NCBI GenBank assembly: GCA_012516125.1
Contig: JAAYXB010000015.1
Span: 1 to 48,478, forward strand
Direction: 5' to 3'
DNA: 48,478 nt
Origin: Bacillota bacterium
GTDB taxonomy: Bacteria; Bacillota; SHA-98; UBA4971
Part shown: positions 7,402-15,100 of the stretch, piece after piece
Position numbering within the stretch: the stretch's first letter is position 1
Layout: every line of letters starts with the position of its first letter
Position numbers and translations under genes: made by a program
Notes under the pieces: generated by a model
The model's input: only the letters and a program-made list of their open reading frames with translations
Database searches by the model: none
Told to the model about the DNA's origin: nothing

Positions 7402-9344
7402 GGACAGGCGTGTTCGTGTGCTGGTGCGGCCTGAACATCGGCGGAGTCGTGGACGTGCCGAGGGTGGTTCAGGAGATCTCGGGCTACCCGGGAGTTGCCC
7501 GCGCCGTGGACTACCGATACATGTGCTCCGACCCCGGCCAGCAGCTCATCAAGGACACCATCAGGGAAGAGCGGCTCGACAGCGTGGTCATCGCCGCGTG
7601 CTCACCGGGCATGCACGAGGCCACGTTCCAGAGCGTCGCGGAGAGCGCCGGGGTGAACCCTTATAGGTGCGAGATCGCGAACATCCGCGAGCAATGCAGC
7701 TGGCCCCACCAGAACGAGCCTGGCGAGGCCACGAGGAAGGCCATAGAGCTCGTTCGGGCTGCCGTCGAGAAGGTTCGAGGCGATGAGGCGCTTTCGGCCC
7801 TGTCCATCTCCGTGACGAGGCGCGCTCTTGTCATAGGGGCGGGGATCGCCGGCATGCAGGCCGCCCTTGATATCGCCGAGGCCGGGCACGAAGTCGTGCT
7901 GGTGGAGCGTCTTCCGCACATCGGCGGGCACATGGCCCAGCTTTCGGAGACGTTCCCGACCCTTGACTGCTCGCAGTGTATCCTCACGCCGAAGACGTCG
8001 GAAGTCGGCAGGCACCCCCGGATCAGGCTGCTCACGAACAGCGAGGTTGAGTCGGTTTCGGGGTATGTGGGTAATTTCACGGTGAGGATCCGCAGGAGAG
8101 CAACTTATGTAAACTGGGACCTCTGCACCGGCTGTGGCCTGTGCACCGAGAAATGCCCATCGAAGACGCCGTCCGCTTTCGAGCGAGGTCTTGCGAAGGA
8201 GCCTGCTATAACCATCGCGTTCCCGCAGGCGGTCCCGCACAAGCCCGTGATTCGTGCCGAGGCGTGCAGGCACTTCACGAGTGGCAGGTGCGGGGTATGC
8301 GAGAAGGTATGCCCGGTCGGAGCCATCGACTTCGAGCAGCAAGACTTGGTGCTCGAAGAGAAGGTTGGCGCCATCGTGGTTGCCACAGGCTACGATCTTC
8401 ACCCCAAGGCAAAGGTGGGCGAGTACGGATACGGGGTCTATCCCGACGTCATCGACGGCCTCGAGTTCGAGCGCCTCAACTCAGCATCCGGCCCAACGCA
8501 GGGCGAGATAAGACGTCCGTCCGACGGGAAGGTGCCCAAAGAGGTCGTGTTCATCCAGTGCGTGGGGTCCCGCGACCAGGAGAATGGGTATCCCTATTGC
8601 TCCAAGATCTGCTGCATGTATACGGCCAAGCACGCCCGCCTGTACAAGCACAAGGTGCCTGACGGTCAGCCGTACGTGTTCTACATGGACGTCCGCGCGG
8701 GCGGCAAGGGCTACGAGGAGTTCGTGCAGCAAGCCACGGATGAGGGCGTGCTTTACCTCCGGGGAAGGGTTGCCAGGGTGTTCCAGGACGGCGACAAGCT
8801 CGTCGTATTCGGTGTGGATACCCTCTCCGGCAAGAAGGTGGAGATCCACGCCGACATGGTGGTCCTTGCCACAGCTGTCGTGCCTGCGAGCGGCGCGAAA
8901 GAGCTTGCACGGGCCCTCAAGATGGCTACCGACCAGTACGGGTTCTTCTCCGAGGCCCATCCCAAGCTGCGTCCGGTGGAGAGTCTGACACGCGGGATCT
9001 ATATCGCCGGCTGCGCGCAGGCGCCGAAGGACATCCCCGACACGGTGACGCAAGCGGGGTCCGCAGCGGCGAAAGTGCTGGCCCTCTTCTCGGCCGAGCG
9101 CCTCTCTCACTCGCCGACGGTGGCTGCCGTAGACGAGGAGCTGTGCAGCGGGTGCGGAGTCTGTGTGGAGGCTTGCGCCTACGACGCCCGCACGCTCGAT
9201 GTGAGGCGGCGTGTGGCGGTGGTGAACGACGTCCTGTGCGAGGGGTGCGGCGCATGCGCCGTGGCGTGCCCGAACGGCGCCACGCGTCAGAAGAACATGG
9301 CAAGGTCCCAGGTGCTGTCGATGATCGACGCGGTGGTGGGGTAG
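7398..9344 (+). CDS. hdrA: HdrA, flavin-bifurcating iron-sulfur flavoprotein
   Basis: Central FAD protein of Hdr complexes, which in characterised examples splits electron pairs between a high- and a low-potential acceptor. It has 648 residues, full length. The N-terminal domain (VFVCWCG, then IREQCSWPH near residue 95) precedes the FAD-binding GAGIAGMQAALDIAEAGHE near residue 142. Next come the Cys motif LDCSQCILTPK near 192 and inserted ferredoxin motifs CTGCGLCTEKCP (about 240) and CGVCEKVCPVGAI (about 299). Two C-terminal 4Fe-4S motifs follow, CSGCGVCVEACAYDA and CEGCGACAVACPNGA. No in-frame UGA suggests selenocysteine. It is translationally coupled to hdrB. Confidence 0.95.
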   Translation: MRTGVFVCWCGLNIGGVVDVPRVVQEISGYPGVARAVDYRYMCSDPGQQLIKDTIREERLDSVVIAACSPGMHEATFQSVAESAGVNPYRCEIANIREQCSWPHQNEPGEATRKAIELVRAAVEKVRGDEALSALSISVTRRALVIGAGIAGMQAALDIAEAGHEVVLVERLPHIGGHMAQLSETFPTLDCSQCILTPKTSEVGRHPRIRLLTNSEVESVSGYVGNFTVRIRRRATYVNWDLCTGCGLCTEKCPSKTPSAFERGLAKEPAITIAFPQAVPHKPVIRAEACRHFTSGRCGVCEKVCPVGAIDFEQQDLVLEEKVGAIVVATGYDLHPKAKVGEYGYGVYPDVIDGLEFERLNSASGPTQGEIRRPSDGKVPKEVVFIQCVGSRDQENGYPYCSKICCMYTAKHARLYKHKVPDGQPYVFYMDVRAGGKGYEEFVQQATDEGVLYLRGRVARVFQDGDKLVVFGVDTLSGKKVEIHADMVVLATAVVPASGAKELARALKMATDQYGFFSEAHPKLRPVESLTRGIYIAGCAQAPKDIPDTVTQAGSAAAKVLALFSAERLSHSPTVAAVDEELCSGCGVCVEACAYDARTLDVRRRVAVVNDVLCEGCGACAVACPNGATRQKNMARSQVLSMIDAVVG

Positions 9345-9553
9345 GCTGAGCATGCGCAGGGGCATGCGCAGGAGCCAGGGGCTTTTCCGCGTTACTGCGG
9401 GGAGGATGGCCGCAGATTTCTGATCTCTGGCTTCGGTCCTCCGCTGCGGAACGGCGGGGCCGGATTCGCCGAACGGGGCAGCCGTCGTAGATTCGGCGAA
9501 AGCCGTGACGGCGATGGCGATCTAGCCAAGCGATCAAGTGAAAGTGATAAGGT
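9345..9553 (+). other. Short intergenic segment with hairpins between two hdrA genes
   Basis: This 209-base gap breaks an otherwise tight operon. It contains a direct repeat CATGCGCAGG at 9351-9360 and 9363-9372 and an inverted repeat TTCGCCGAA / TTCGGCGAA around 9466-9500. No convincing gene or T-run terminator is seen. It may be a processing or attenuation site, or a scar of gene duplication. Confidence 0.4.
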
Positions 9554-12500
9554 GTGAGCCTGACAATGGTGCCTGAAGCGCATTTGAAAAGGTCCGTGCT
9601 GGTCGCAGGCGGCGGCGTGGCCGGGATGCACGCTTCGCTTATCCTGGCCCACGCAGGCGTGCAGGTGTACCTGGTGGATTCGTCCCCCACAGTGGGCGGG
9701 CTGTGGAGCCTCCTTGACAAGACCTTCCCGACCCACAGCTGCGGGGTTTGCCACATGTCTCCGAGGAATCCGGCTTACTGTCCGGTGCTCGAGATCGAGA
9801 GACACCCCCGCATCGCGCTCATGGTGAATAGCAGCGTGACGGAGGTCTCCGGCGACATCGGCGACTTTCGCGTGCGCGTCACAACTCGCCCCGAGTTCGT
9901 GAGACGCGACCTCTGCGATGGCTGCGGCGAGTGTGAGAAAGTTTGTCCTGTTGAAGTAAGCGTGCCCTCTTACCTTGGGTTGGGCGGCCGCAGGGCGATC
10001 TACAGGCCTGGCCACCGCGCCGTGCCCGGCGGGTTTGTCCTGGACGAGGCGGCGTGCACGAGGTGCGGGAAGTGCGCCGAAGCCTGCCCGAGGGGTGCCA
10101 TAGACCTCCTCGCCGAAGACACGCGGACGGATCTCGAGGTAGGAGCCATCATTGTGTGCCCCGGGATGACCATGTGCGACCCCCGCGTGCGCCCTGAATA
10201 CTCGTACGATCCTTCGAAGAACGTCATCACCGGCCTCGAATTCGAAAGGATCGTGAGCGCTTCGGGTCCGACCGGGGGGCGGCTTCTCCGCCCAGGAGAC
10301 GGTGCGAGACCCGGCAGAATCGCGTTCATCCAGTGCGTCGGCTCGCGCGATAGGTCCAGAGCAAACCCGTACTGCTCCTCGGTTTGCTGCATGTACGCCA
10401 TCAAGGAGGCTATCATCGCGAAGACGCTTGTGCCCGACGCACGGGTCAAGGTCTTCTACATGGACGTGAGAGCCCTCGGAAAGGGCTACGAGGAATATTA
10501 CGCGCGCGCGAAATCCCTGGGCGTTGAGTTTGAGAGCTGCAGGGTATCGGGGATCGAGGAGAGGGACGGCGCTCTCGAGGTGTGCGCCGAGTCGGGTGGC
10601 ACGGTGAGGCGCAAGGGCTTCGACCTTGTAGTGCTCTCAAATGGCTTTGCGCCCAGCAGAAACCTTGGGGCGCTCAGTGTTGCGCTCGGCGTCGAGCGGG
10701 ACGAGTTCGGGTTCATAAAGCTGCTTTCTCAGGGACGGTCGCGGGTGAAGACCTCCCGTCCCGGTATCTACGTATGTGGCGGAGCCTCGGGGCCGCAGGA
10801 CATCCCCACCGCGATCATGTGGTCGGGGGCGTGTGCGCTCCAGGCGCTCCGGGCGGTGGGCCCGGAGGCGGACGGGGATGAATGGCCCGCGCTTCAGGTA
10901 GACGCGGGAGGATCCGCCGCCCAGCCGCACGAGCACGAGGATGTTGCTCGGGGGTCTTCGGCTGCGTTTTCGGGGCCGGCACCGACGCCGGCACCGAGAC
11001 CGACACCGACACCGGCACCGGCAGCCGGGCAAGAGGAGCCGAGGATCGGGGTGTTCGTATGCAGGTGTGAATCATCCATGGGCAGTCTTGATCCTGCCGC
11101 CCTTGCCGAGGCTGTATGCGCGAAGACCATGGACGACGTGGTTATCGTAGGGGAAGTCCCCGCCATGTGCAGGCGGGAAGGCCTTGTGGCCCTCGCCCGG
11201 GAGGTGGCATCCTACAGAATCAACCGCGTGGTTGCCGCCGCGTGCTCGCCCAGGGACGTCCAGGGCCTCATCGAGGCGGGGCTATCGCAGGTCGGCGTGG
11301 CACGCGGGATGCTCGAGATCGCGAACGTGCGTGAGCAGTGCGGCTGGGTCCACGACGATCCTATGGAGGCCACGCGAAAGGCCTGCGACCTTGTGGCGAT
11401 GGCCGTCGCGGGCGTCCGTCTCGCGAGGCCGCTTGCGGAGCACGCGAGGGCCATTCCGGCGGGGGCGGTGGTCATCGGCGGAGGCCCGGCCGGGATGGAG
11501 GCCGCAGCTTCCCTTGCCGACCTCGGCCACGACGTCCACCTCGTGGAAAGGGACGGCGTCCTCGGGGGCAGGGCGCGGTATCTCGCCCGCACGCTCGATG
11601 GGACGGACGTTCACGAGGTCCTGAGGAAGCTCGAGGAGCGCGTCCGCAGAGACAGCCACATCACCATCCATACCTCATCGCGTGTCGCATCTGTCAGCAG
11701 GAAGGACGGGGGCTTCCGCCTCTCCATCGTCCGCGACCATAGCGGCGCTGATCACAGCGGCGCTGACGGCTCCCCAGGCGATCCTGGGCCGGCCTGCGGT
11801 GGCGGTGAGAGGGTGGAGATCGACTGCGGAGCGGTGGTCGTGGCGACAGGTGGAGTTGAGGCGTCCGGTCCCGCGTACCTTGCGTCGCCGGATGGGGTGC
11901 GTATTCTGACCCAGACGGAGCTTGAGGCGCGCCTTTGGCCGTCGTGCGATATCCCCGCGGGCGTGCAAAACGTGGTCATGATACAATGCGCCGGATCGCG
12001 CGACGAGGCAAGGCCTTACTGCAGTCAGGTCTGCTGCTCCCATGCCATCAAGAACGCCATCAGGCTGAAGGCCGAGCGCCCGGATATCGAGGTTTACGTG
12101 CTGCACCACGACATTCGCGTGCCTGGGTTATCCGAGGTCTTCTACGAGCGGGCGCGCGAGATGGGCGTGGTGTTTGTGAGGCACCCTGACAACGCCCGGC
12201 CCAGGGTGGTTGAGGATGACCACAGCCTGGGCGGCGGGAGGCTCGCGGTCGAGGTCCGCGACGAGGTCCTCGGAGAAACCATCGTTGTTCCGGCGGACCT
12301 CGTGGTACTGTCCACAGGGGCGGAGGGCGCCGCCGACCGCGAGCTTGCGATGGCTCTCGGGGTGCCCGTTGACAACCACGGCTTCTTCACCGAGGCCAAC
12401 GCGAAGGTCCAGCCTACGGACTTTCTCGCGCCGGGAGTCTACGTTTGCGGGCTTGCGAGGGCGCCGGGGTTCCTGACGGATGCGCTCATCTCGGCGCAGG

Positions 12501-12784
12501 CCGCCGCGGCGCGCGCGGGCGTGTATCTTGCCGCAAAGGAAGCGCGCGCCACTACGAACGTCTCTTACGTCCGCGCAAGGCGTTGCGCGGGCTGCGGCGT
12601 CTGCGTGGACGTGTGTTCCTACGGCGCGCGGTCCATTGACGAGGAGACGAAGCTGGCGGTCGTGGACGAATACCTTTGTCGGGGCTGCGGGGCATGTCAG
12701 GCGGCGTGTCCCTCGGGCGCGGCCTCGCATGCCGGGTTCGAGCCGGAGCGCATTACGTCCGCGCTGGATGTGGCGCTCGGGTGA
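9554..12784 (+). CDS. Tandem HdrA-HdrA fusion flavoprotein
   Basis: A 1076-residue protein made of two HdrA-like halves joined by a Pro/Thr/Ala linker (about residues 475-495). The N-half (1-470) starts directly at the FAD motif GGGVAGMHASL. It keeps a Cys motif (HSCGVCHMSPRNPAYC) and two inserted ferredoxin motifs (CDGCGECEKVCP, CTRCGKCAEACP), but lacks the usual HdrA N-terminal domain and C-terminal ferredoxin. The C-half has that N-terminal domain (IGVFVCRCE, VREQCGWVH), FAD motif GGGPAGMEAAASL near 641, and C-terminal ferredoxins CAGCGVCVDVCSYGA and CRGCGACQAACPSGA. It lacks the inserted ferredoxin and the LDCSQC-type cysteines. The halves are thus complementary. Two flavins in one chain beside a separate HdrA suggest an extended electron-splitting or relay unit. 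The GTG 9554 start has a weak upstream AAGGTG. Confidence 0.93.
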   Translation: MSLTMVPEAHLKRSVLVAGGGVAGMHASLILAHAGVQVYLVDSSPTVGGLWSLLDKTFPTHSCGVCHMSPRNPAYCPVLEIERHPRIALMVNSSVTEVSGDIGDFRVRVTTRPEFVRRDLCDGCGECEKVCPVEVSVPSYLGLGGRRAIYRPGHRAVPGGFVLDEAACTRCGKCAEACPRGAIDLLAEDTRTDLEVGAIIVCPGMTMCDPRVRPEYSYDPSKNVITGLEFERIVSASGPTGGRLLRPGDGARPGRIAFIQCVGSRDRSRANPYCSSVCCMYAIKEAIIAKTLVPDARVKVFYMDVRALGKGYEEYYARAKSLGVEFESCRVSGIEERDGALEVCAESGGTVRRKGFDLVVLSNGFAPSRNLGALSVALGVERDEFGFIKLLSQGRSRVKTSRPGIYVCGGASGPQDIPTAIMWSGACALQALRAVGPEADGDEWPALQVDAGGSAAQPHEHEDVARGSSAAFSGPAPTPAPRPTPTPAPAAGQEEPRIGVFVCRCESSMGSLDPAALAEAVCAKTMDDVVIVGEVPAMCRREGLVALAREVASYRINRVVAAACSPRDVQGLIEAGLSQVGVARGMLEIANVREQCGWVHDDPMEATRKACDLVAMAVAGVRLARPLAEHARAIPAGAVVIGGGPAGMEAAASLADLGHDVHLVERDGVLGGRARYLARTLDGTDVHEVLRKLEERVRRDSHITIHTSSRVASVSRKDGGFRLSIVRDHSGADHSGADGSPGDPGPACGGGERVEIDCGAVVVATGGVEASGPAYLASPDGVRILTQTELEARLWPSCDIPAGVQNVVMIQCAGSRDEARPYCSQVCCSHAIKNAIRLKAERPDIEVYVLHHDIRVPGLSEVFYERAREMGVVFVRHPDNARPRVVEDDHSLGGGRLAVEVRDEVLGETIVVPADLVVLSTGAEGAADRELAMALGVPVDNHGFFTEANAKVQPTDFLAPGVYVCGLARAPGFLTDALISAQAAAARAGVYLAAKEARATTNVSYVRARRCAGCGVCVDVCSYGARSIDEETKLAVVDEYLCRGCGACQAACPSGAASHAGFEPERITSALDVALG

Positions 12785-12822
12785 TCCGGCGCCGCTGATG
12801 CGCCGAGGAAAGGGGAGCGGTT

Positions 12823-13254
12823 ATGGGATCTGGCGAAGAGTTCGAACCGAAGATCGTCGCGTTCCTGTGCAACTGGTGCACTTACACAGGCGCGGACCTC
12901 GCAGGGGTGTCGAGGATACAGTACCCGCCGAACGTGCGGCCCATTCGAGTCATGTGCTCGGGATCGGTTGACCCGATGTATATCCTGAAGGCGCTCCTGG
13001 ACGGCGCCGACGGCGTCCTCGTTGGCGGGTGCCATCCCGGCGACTGCCACTACGTGAGCGGGAACTACAAGGCCAGGCGGCGCCTGGCGGTTCTCTCGGC
13101 GATCCTGGACGAGTTCGGGATCGATAGCCGCCGGGTCTGGTTCAGCTTCATCAGCGCAAGCGAGGGCGCGCTCTTCGCAAAGACCGTGGGCGATATGACG
13201 GCCGCCTTGAAGGCGCTCGGGCCCAATCCCGCACGGGCGCTGTGGATCGCGTAG
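12823..13254 (+). CDS. mvhD: MvhD-like [2Fe-2S] electron-transfer protein
   Basis: A small iron-sulfur protein that in methanogens links a hydrogenase or formate dehydrogenase to HdrA. It has 143 residues. The cysteine set FLCNWC, RVMCSG and GGCHPGDCHY matches the MvhD family. The start ATG 12823 is preceded by AGGAAAGGGGAG. It lies 38 bases after the HdrA fusion. No NiFe hydrogenase genes are in the window, so the upstream electron donor here is unknown. The following FrhB/FdhB-like protein is the nearest candidate partner. Confidence 0.92.
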   Translation: MGSGEEFEPKIVAFLCNWCTYTGADLAGVSRIQYPPNVRPIRVMCSGSVDPMYILKALLDGADGVLVGGCHPGDCHYVSGNYKARRRLAVLSAILDEFGIDSRRVWFSFISASEGALFAKTVGDMTAALKALGPNPARALWIA

Positions 13255-13289
13255 CGCAGCCCTGACATGTGCAGCATCGAGGTGTGGCC

Positions 13290-14372
13290 ATGAAAGACCT
13301 TCTGATCGCGGTGGGACAAGAGGGGAAAGAGAAGGCGCTATCGAGGTTCCTCGCGAGGCTGCTGGAGACCGGGGCCGTAGACGGGCTTGTGGTCGCGGCC
13401 GAGGCGGCGCCGGGCGTGATAACGCACGTTCTCGCGAAAGACCCGCGCCTCGTGGAGCGGGCCGCCCGGCCGCTTGCGCCCGTCATGCCCTCGAGCGCGG
13501 CGCAGGTGGTGTCGGAGGTGGTGCGCAGGCGGCCTTCGGGCAAGGTTGCGGCGGTCCTCCGGCCGTGCGAGGGCCGGGCCCTCGTCGAGCTCATGAAGCT
13601 GAAGCAGGCGGCGCCCGAGAACGTCGTCGCCATCGGCATCGACTGCGCGGGCACGTACGACCCTGTGGCCTATAGAGATGCAGGCGGGAACGCCGACGGC
13701 CTCGAGCCGAGGGAGGCGTGTCGCGTGTGCCTGAACCCGGCTCCGCTCGAGGACGCGCTACCCGGCATCACGCTTGGGTTCATCGGGCTGGACGATTCTG
13801 AGGGCATCTTCGTGTCCGTTCATGACCGGCTCGACCCGGCTGTGGCCGCGGTGGTGGACGAACTCGGCCTCGCAAGCGGCGAGGGTGCCGGGCGAAAGCG
13901 TAGCAAAGCCGTGCAGGCGCTTGTCCAGGAACGGCAAGGGGCCTACGACGCTTTCCTCAGTATTGCCGGCATCTCCGGCATCGAGGCCTTCGCGCGAGAG
14001 CTTGCGGCGTGCACAGGTTGCCACAACTGCCGCGTTGCGTGTCCGGTATGCTACTGCAAGGAGTGCGTCTTCGACACCGATACGTTTGAGTATGAGACAG
14101 GCCAGTTCCTGCGGAAGGCGGGGAGGAAGGGGGCGCTCAAGATGCCCTCTGAGACGGTCCTCTACCACCTTACCAGGATGAACCACATGTCACTTTCGTG
14201 CGTGGGGTGCGGACAGTGCGAGCAGGCTTGCCCCGCCGACCTGCCGCTCTTCCGGCTGTTCGCGATGGCTTCCAGGCGCACGCAGGAGATCTTCGGGTAC
14301 GTTCCTGGCAGGAGCCTGGCCGAGGAACTGCCTTTCACGACGTTCAGGGAGCAGGAGCTTGAGCCCAGGTAG
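13290..14372 (+). CDS. FrhB/FdhB-like 4Fe-4S protein (coenzyme F420 hydrogenase/formate dehydrogenase beta type)
   Basis: Likely an electron input or relay subunit for the Hdr complex. It has about 360 residues. The N-terminal half resembles the FrhB/FdhB nucleotide/flavin domain (VLRPCEGRALVELMKLKQ, VVAIGIDCAGTYD). The C-terminal half has two 4Fe-4S motifs, CTGCHNCRVACPVCYCKEC and CVGCGQCEQACPAD. ATG 13290 is chosen because GAGGTG (13279-13284) precedes it; the in-frame ATG 13269 has no good site. In related clusters such proteins feed electrons from formate, F420H2 or NAD(P)H into HdrA-MvhD. No catalytic formate dehydrogenase is here. No obvious NADH motif is seen, so the donor is open. Confidence 0.85.
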   Translation: MKDLLIAVGQEGKEKALSRFLARLLETGAVDGLVVAAEAAPGVITHVLAKDPRLVERAARPLAPVMPSSAAQVVSEVVRRRPSGKVAAVLRPCEGRALVELMKLKQAAPENVVAIGIDCAGTYDPVAYRDAGGNADGLEPREACRVCLNPAPLEDALPGITLGFIGLDDSEGIFVSVHDRLDPAVAAVVDELGLASGEGAGRKRSKAVQALVQERQGAYDAFLSIAGISGIEAFARELAACTGCHNCRVACPVCYCKECVFDTDTFEYETGQFLRKAGRKGALKMPSETVLYHLTRMNHMSLSCVGCGQCEQACPADLPLFRLFAMASRRTQEIFGYVPGRSLAEELPFTTFREQELEPR

Positions 14373-14404
14373 CCCCGGGGCGGCACTGGCAGGAGGTGAT
14401 CCGC

Positions 14405-15085
14405 ATGGCACAGGAGATGGTCAGGGTTTTCATCATGGGGAAGGCGTACGAGGTGCCGAAGGGGCTCACCATCATGAAAGCGATGGAGTACGCCGGCTAC
14501 CAGTTCATCCGCGGCTGCGGGTGTCGCGGGGGCTTTTGCGGCGCGTGCGGCACTGTGTACCGCATGCCCGGCGACTACAGGGTAAAGGTCGGCCTTGCCT
14601 GCCAGACGATAGTCGAGGACGGGATGTATCTCACCCAGATACCTGTTTTCCCGGCGAACAAGGCCACCTACAACATCGAGGAGATGCGCCCGACCCTGGG
14701 TGATCTCGTGAAAATGTACCCCGAGCTTTCAAGGTGCCTCGGCTGTAACACCTGTACGAAGGTCTGCCCGCAGGAGCTGGACGTCATGAACTACATGGCA
14801 GCGGCCATGCGGGGCGACATCGCGCGCACGGCTGACATGTCCTTCGATTGCCTGATGTGCGGCCTGTGCGCGGCCCGCTGTCCGGCGGAAACTGTGCAGT
14901 ACAACATTGCGATCCTCGCCCGAAGGCTGTACGCGAGGCATATCGCGCCGAGGGCGCAGCACCTTGCCACCAGAGTCCAGGAGATCCTCGACGGCAAGTT
15001 CGACCAGCCCCTCGACGAAATGACCAGGCTGGACCGGGCCGAGCTCGAAAGGCTTTACAACGAGCGCGACATCGAGCCGGAGTAG
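14405..15085 (+). CDS. Fumarate reductase/succinate dehydrogenase-like iron-sulfur subunit
   Basis: Electron-transfer subunit of about 226 residues. The N-terminal plant-type [2Fe-2S] domain has CGCRGGFCGAC near residue 40 and the fourth cysteine in GLACQT. The C-terminal domain has two 4Fe-4S motifs, CLGCNTCTKVCP and CLMCGLCAARCP. This is the SdhB/FrdB layout, with tandem CxxCxxCxxxCP motifs instead of the usual [3Fe-4S] site. The ATG 14405 is set by a near-perfect AGGAGGTGAT at 14391-14400. The flavoprotein gene follows after 15 bases. No cytochrome b or membrane anchor gene is nearby, so the enzyme should be soluble and may pass electrons to HdrB/HdrC. It resembles a split version of thiol:fumarate reductase subunit B. 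Confidence 0.88.
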   Translation: MAQEMVRVFIMGKAYEVPKGLTIMKAMEYAGYQFIRGCGCRGGFCGACGTVYRMPGDYRVKVGLACQTIVEDGMYLTQIPVFPANKATYNIEEMRPTLGDLVKMYPELSRCLGCNTCTKVCPQELDVMNYMAAAMRGDIARTADMSFDCLMCGLCAARCPAETVQYNIAILARRLYARHIAPRAQHLATRVQEILDGKFDQPLDEMTRLDRAELERLYNERDIEPE

Positions 15086-15100
15086 GAGGGATAGATAGAG

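Noticed and set aside
9351-9422. Short ORF of 23 codons between the two hdrA genes
   Set aside because: No ribosome site, Arg-rich composition and overlap with a direct repeat; likely chance.
7398-12784. Selenocysteine in HdrA proteins
   Set aside because: No in-frame UGA occurs at the cysteine positions; all cluster ligands are encoded as Cys.
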